64,000 bases of DNA. It comes from Paraburkholderia heleia NBRC 101817. GTDB taxonomy: Bacteria; Pseudomonadota; Gammaproteobacteria; Burkholderiales; Burkholderiaceae. The stretch is taken from NCBI RefSeq assembly GCF_000739775.1, contig NZ_BBJH01000021.1:114956-178955 (forward strand). Direction: 5' to 3'. The notes below the pieces were generated by a model. The model saw only the letters and a program-made list of their open reading frames with translations, was not told the DNA's origin and did no database searches. Position 1 is the stretch's first letter; each line of letters starts with the position of its first letter. A program made the translations under genes and the position numbers. Positions 62,301-64,000 of this stretch are shown here, in pieces.

Positions 62301-63353
62301 CTTGCCCATGTTGTGGTCAAGACGCGTGACCTCGAGCCAGTTGCCCTCGGGGTCGACCATGCGCCACCAGGCGAGATTGTCGAGCGCCGTGCCCCACAGC
62401 ACCGCCTTCTTGCCGCCCGCGTTCATCGCGACGTTGCCGCCGATGCAGGACGCATCGAGCGAGGTCGGATCGACTGCGAAGACGAAGCCTGCGGCGTCGG
62501 CGGCCTCGGTCACGCGGCGCGTGACCACGCCCGCGCCCGAGAAAATCGTCGCGACCTTGCGGTTCACGCCCGGCAGGTCGGTCATCTCGACAGGGCCGAG
62601 CTGTTCGAGCTTTTCGGTATTGATGACGGCCGAGAACGGCGTGAGCGGCACTGCACCGCCCGTGTAGCCCGTGCCGCCTCCGCGCGGAATCACGGTGAGA
62701 CCGAGTTCGAAACAGGCCTTGATGAGGCCGGCGATTTCGGCTTCGGTATCGGGCGTGAGGACCACGAACGGATATTCCACGCGCCAGTCGGTCGCGTCGG
62801 TCACGTGCGAGACGCGCGCGAGGCCGTCGAAGCGGATGTTGTCCCTGGCCGTGCGCTTGCCGAGCACCTTCGTCGCGCGGCGGCGCAGGTCGGCCATCTT
62901 CTCGAATTCGCCCGCGAAGGCGTCGATGGCGCGGCGCGTGGCGCCGACCAGCTTTTCCACGCGTGCGGCGCGGTCCACGCCTTCCTTGCCTGTGTGCTCC
63001 TGCAGGTCGGCGCGGCGGCGCTTCTCGATTTCGGCGAGGCGGTGGTTCAACGCCTCGATCAGGAGCGCGCGGCGCTTCGGATTGTCGAGCAGATCGTCCT
63101 GCAGATACGGGTTGCGCCGCACGACCCAGATGTCGCCCAGCACCTCGTAGAGCATGCGTGCCGAGCGGCCGGTGCGGCGCTCCGCGCGCAGTTCGGCGAG
63201 CGCGTTCCATGCCTCTTCGCCAAGCAGGCGGATGACGATTTCGCGGTCCGAGAAAGACGTGTAGTTATAGGGAATCTCGCGCAGGCGCGGTTCGATGTCG
63301 GCGGCCACGGCGGCGGCGGCGCCGTGAGGATCGAAAACTTGAGGTGCGTTCAT
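59307..63353 (-). CDS. Large FAD- and Fe-S-binding oxidoreductase (DUF3683/D-lactate dehydrogenase-like)
   Basis: A 1348-residue multidomain enzyme. A DUF3683-like N-terminal region (about 1-190) is followed by FAD_binding_4 (about 205-400: PRGGGTGYTGGAVPL, IGGNVAMNAGGKKAV) and FAD-oxidase C (around 450-850, with HMHAGDGNVH). A ferredoxin-type 4Fe-4S pair (CLRCGKCKPVC, CTVCHKCVTPCP) precedes two CCG domains near the end (CCGYPQRGSG, CCGESG). This composition matches quinone-linked D-2-hydroxyacid dehydrogenases (Dld/GlcD-like with a GlcF-type module fused). The start at 63353 is preferred over 63386. The exact substrate (lactate, glycolate, 2-hydroxyglutarate or other) is not determinable from sequence alone. 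Confidence 0.88.
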   Translation of the reverse strand: MNAPQVFDPHGAAAAVAADIEPRLREIPYNYTSFSDREIVIRLLGEEAWNALAELRAERRTGRSARMLYEVLGDIWVVRRNPYLQDDLLDNPKRRALLIEALNHRLAEIEKRRRADLQEHTGKEGVDRAARVEKLVGATRRAIDAFAGEFEKMADLRRRATKVLGKRTARDNIRFDGLARVSHVTDATDWRVEYPFVVLTPDTEAEIAGLIKACFELGLTVIPRGGGTGYTGGAVPLTPFSAVINTEKLEQLGPVEMTDLPGVNRKVATIFSGAGVVTRRVTEAADAAGFVFAVDPTSLDASCIGGNVAMNAGGKKAVLWGTALDNLAWWRMVDPEGNWLEVTRLDHNMGKIHDIAVARFELKWFDGEYAPGEKLLRSESLEIEGKRFRKEGLGKDVTDKFLAGLPGVQKEGCDGLITSARWVLHKMPAHTRTVCLEFFGQAREAIPSIVEIKDYLFETSKQGGAILAGLEHLDERYLRAVGYATKSKRNAFPKMVLIGDIVGDDADAVAAATSEVIRMANGKSGEGFVAVSAEARKRFWLDRSRTAAIAKHTNAFKINEDVVIPLNRMGEYTDGIERINIELSIKNKLQLVDALEAFFKAGKLPLGKTDDANEIPSAELLEDRVQQALDLLKRVRERWTFVGEKLDMSLREAQHYLVQLGYESLAEKFADRVDAQPDANVFHVTQDRTVRISWKQEIRAELRKIFNGGEFKPILDETQAIHKKVLRGRVFVALHMHAGDGNVHTNLPVNSDNYEMLQDAHHAVARIMKLARSLDGVISGEHGIGITKLEFLTDDEIAEFRAYKQRVDPQGRFNAGKLLEGADLRNAYTPSFGLMGYESLIMKQSDIGAIADSVKDCLRCGKCKPVCATHVPRANLLYSPRNKILATSLLVEAFLYEEQTRRGVSIKHWDEFNDVADHCTVCHKCVTPCPVKIDFGDVTMNMRNLLRKMGKKKFNAGNAAGMFFLNATNPQTINLARTAMMGVGYKAQRLGNDVLKKFVKKQTAQPPASTGKPAVVEQVIHFVNKKMPGNLPKKTARALLDIEDNKIVPIIRNPKTTNVDSEAVFYFPGCGSERLFSQVGLATQAMLWEAGVQTVLPPGYLCCGYPQRGSGQYDKAEKIVTDNRVLFHRVANTLNYLDIKTVVVSCGTCYDQLAGYEFDKIFPGCRIIDIHEFLLEKGIKLDGVTGTRYMYHDPCHTPIKTMDPVKLVNELMGAEHDGYRIEKNDRCCGESGTLAVTRPDISTQVRFRKEEEIRKGAAKLRGIPIVGNGANGVQPATPQEAGGQGTTQDVKILTSCPSCLQGLSRYNEDANVEADYIVVEIARHILGENWMADYVQSANNGGIERVLV

Positions 63354-63943
63354 GGTTGGACGACTCTTTGGGCCAGCCCCGCGCACGGCTCGCGGCCGCT
63401 ACGACGGATACTGACGGGGCGCGTGGGGCGCTATTCTGAAATCGTGTCCGCCTGTGGCAGGCTGCGGACGAAAGGGGTGGGGAGGCACATGGCGGCAACG
63501 CTCACGCCGATGGTTCCCCGGCGCTCGGATTTAGCGACACGATCGTGCGTGGCGGGCGTGCCGCTGCGCCGCCGGGCGGGTTACGCGCCGTGCGGGCATC
63601 AAATGGGCTGTCCGAGGTTGCCAGTGCATCATCCGATCCTTGTTTCAAAAAAGGATTTTACCGCATGATCCGCACCCGCGCTGACGCTGCGTGGGGACCG
63701 GGCGGACACATGAGATTCACCTGCGTTGCCGGACGACTCGCGCCGGATTGCGCCCGCTTTGACGATGATTTGCCTTCCGGCCGGTCGGCGAATCGCGCCG
63801 CCGGTATACGCGCGCCGGTACGCCCGCTCCGGTACGCCCGCTCCGGTACGCCCGCTCCGGTATACCCGCTCCGCCAGCGCCGGAGCCGTTGGCGCTATCA
63901 TTTACGCTTCCCCGCCCTGAACCCGCGCCCGGCGCGCCCTCGC
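63354..63943. other. 590-bp divergent intergenic region containing a tandem repeat
   Basis: This gap separates the large oxidoreductase from ilvA. Short ORFs here lack ribosome binding sites and conserved features. The plus-strand sequence holds a 14-bp tandem repeat (63797-63875). On the minus strand TAAAAT (63656-63661) could be a -10 for the oxidoreductase gene, with no clear -35. Confidence 0.5.
63797..63875. repeat. 14-bp tandem repeat, about 5.5 units, upstream of ilvA
   Basis: Units of CGCTCCGGTACGCC occur at 63825 and 63839, with diverged copies at 63797, 63811 and 63853 and a partial copy to 63875. The array ends about 70 bp before the ilvA start. Confidence 0.9.
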
Positions 63944-64000
63944 ATGGCCTCCCACGACGATTACCTGAAGAAAATCCTCACCGCCCGCGTCTACGATGTT
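63944..64000 (+). CDS. ilvA: Threonine ammonia-lyase, biosynthetic (5' end only)
   Basis: The last 57 bases encode MASHDDYLKKILTARVYDV, which matches the IlvA N-terminus (branched-chain amino acid pathway, threonine to 2-oxobutanoate). Only 19 codons are in the window; the PLP domain lies beyond. A tandem repeat lies upstream. Confidence 0.78.
   Translation, partial: MASHDDYLKKILTARVYDV

Noticed and set aside
59259..63668. 1469-residue open frame on the plus strand
   Set aside because: It runs antisense to the FAD/Fe-S oxidoreductase, is rich in His/Arg/Ala/Val as expected from the mirror of a high-GC codon pattern, and has no recognisable domain.
63797..63875. Repeat array upstream of ilvA as an origin or plasmid iteron
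   Set aside because: No replication initiator, DnaA boxes or A/T-rich unwinding region nearby; the units are GC-rich and imperfect.

Overview
The window is a high-G+C stretch of a Gram-negative beta-proteobacterial chromosome. Gene content and order point to the Burkholderiaceae (Burkholderia, Paraburkholderia or Caballeronia, main chromosome). The evidence is several clusters typical of that family: miaB-ybeZ-ybeY-corC-lnt followed by glyQ-glyS-gmhB-acyltransferase; lptD-surA-pdxA-rsmA divergent from amgK-murU; a fadB/fadA-type beta-oxidation set; aspS-nudB; and ubiE-Tim44-ubiJ-ubiB. I saw no tRNA, rRNA, insertion sequence, prophage, CRISPR array or defence island. This is mostly core genome with a few regulatory and degenerate features.

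Layout. 1-3.8 kb: 3' part of rhlE, a diiron ferritin-like protein, an orphan 65-residue ORF followed by a strong hairpin terminator, and a small lipoprotein. 3.9-5.4 kb: a glpK remnant with a large in-frame internal deletion, then a HAD phosphatase. 5.5-10.3 kb: ribB with an FMN riboswitch, an XRE-cupin regulator, an MFS exporter, a VOC protein and a LysR regulator. 10.3-23.2 kb: tRNA modification (MiaB), rRNA maturation (YbeZ, YbeY), ChaC, CorC, Lnt, glycyl-tRNA synthetase, GmhB, a 1-acylglycerol-3-phosphate acyltransferase family protein and a YgjP-type metalloprotease. 23.3-34.9 kb: GloA, PanE, the RsmA/PdxA/SurA/LptD set, AmgK/MurU and an Atm1-type ABC exporter. 35-40.8 kb: a thioesterase, a 1174-residue PAS/PAS/LOV-like/GGDEF/EAL protein, a nitrate-reductase-associated protein and FdhD. 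40.8-48.2 kb: a beta-oxidation cluster with a TetR regulator whose upstream region carries a perfect 18-bp palindrome. 48.2-59.3 kb: a phospholipase D-type protein, NudB, AspS, DUF502, an FmdB-type zinc ribbon, a methyltransferase, the ubiquinone genes, DUF971 and HIT. 59.3-64 kb: a 1348-residue FAD/Fe-S oxidoreductase and the first 19 codons of ilvA.

How the genes work together. Three themes recur. Envelope biogenesis: Lnt matures lipoproteins, LptD and SurA serve the outer membrane, AmgK and MurU recycle peptidoglycan sugars, GmhB makes heptose for LPS, and acyltransferase and cardiolipin-type enzymes act on phospholipids. Translation and RNA: RhlE, MiaB, YbeZ, YbeY, GlyQS, RsmA and AspS. 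Redox and lipid catabolism: ubiquinone synthesis, acyl-CoA dehydrogenase, thiolase, the 3-hydroxyacyl-CoA dehydrogenase, and the large flavin/Fe-S oxidoreductase.

The least ordinary observations are: a likely LOV (flavin blue-light) fold in the c-di-GMP protein, with its adduct cysteine present but the usual glutamine absent; the internally deleted glpK; the TetR palindrome; and short 12-14 bp tandem repeats in several upstream regions. All assignments rest on reading the sequence and remembered family motifs; no search was run.
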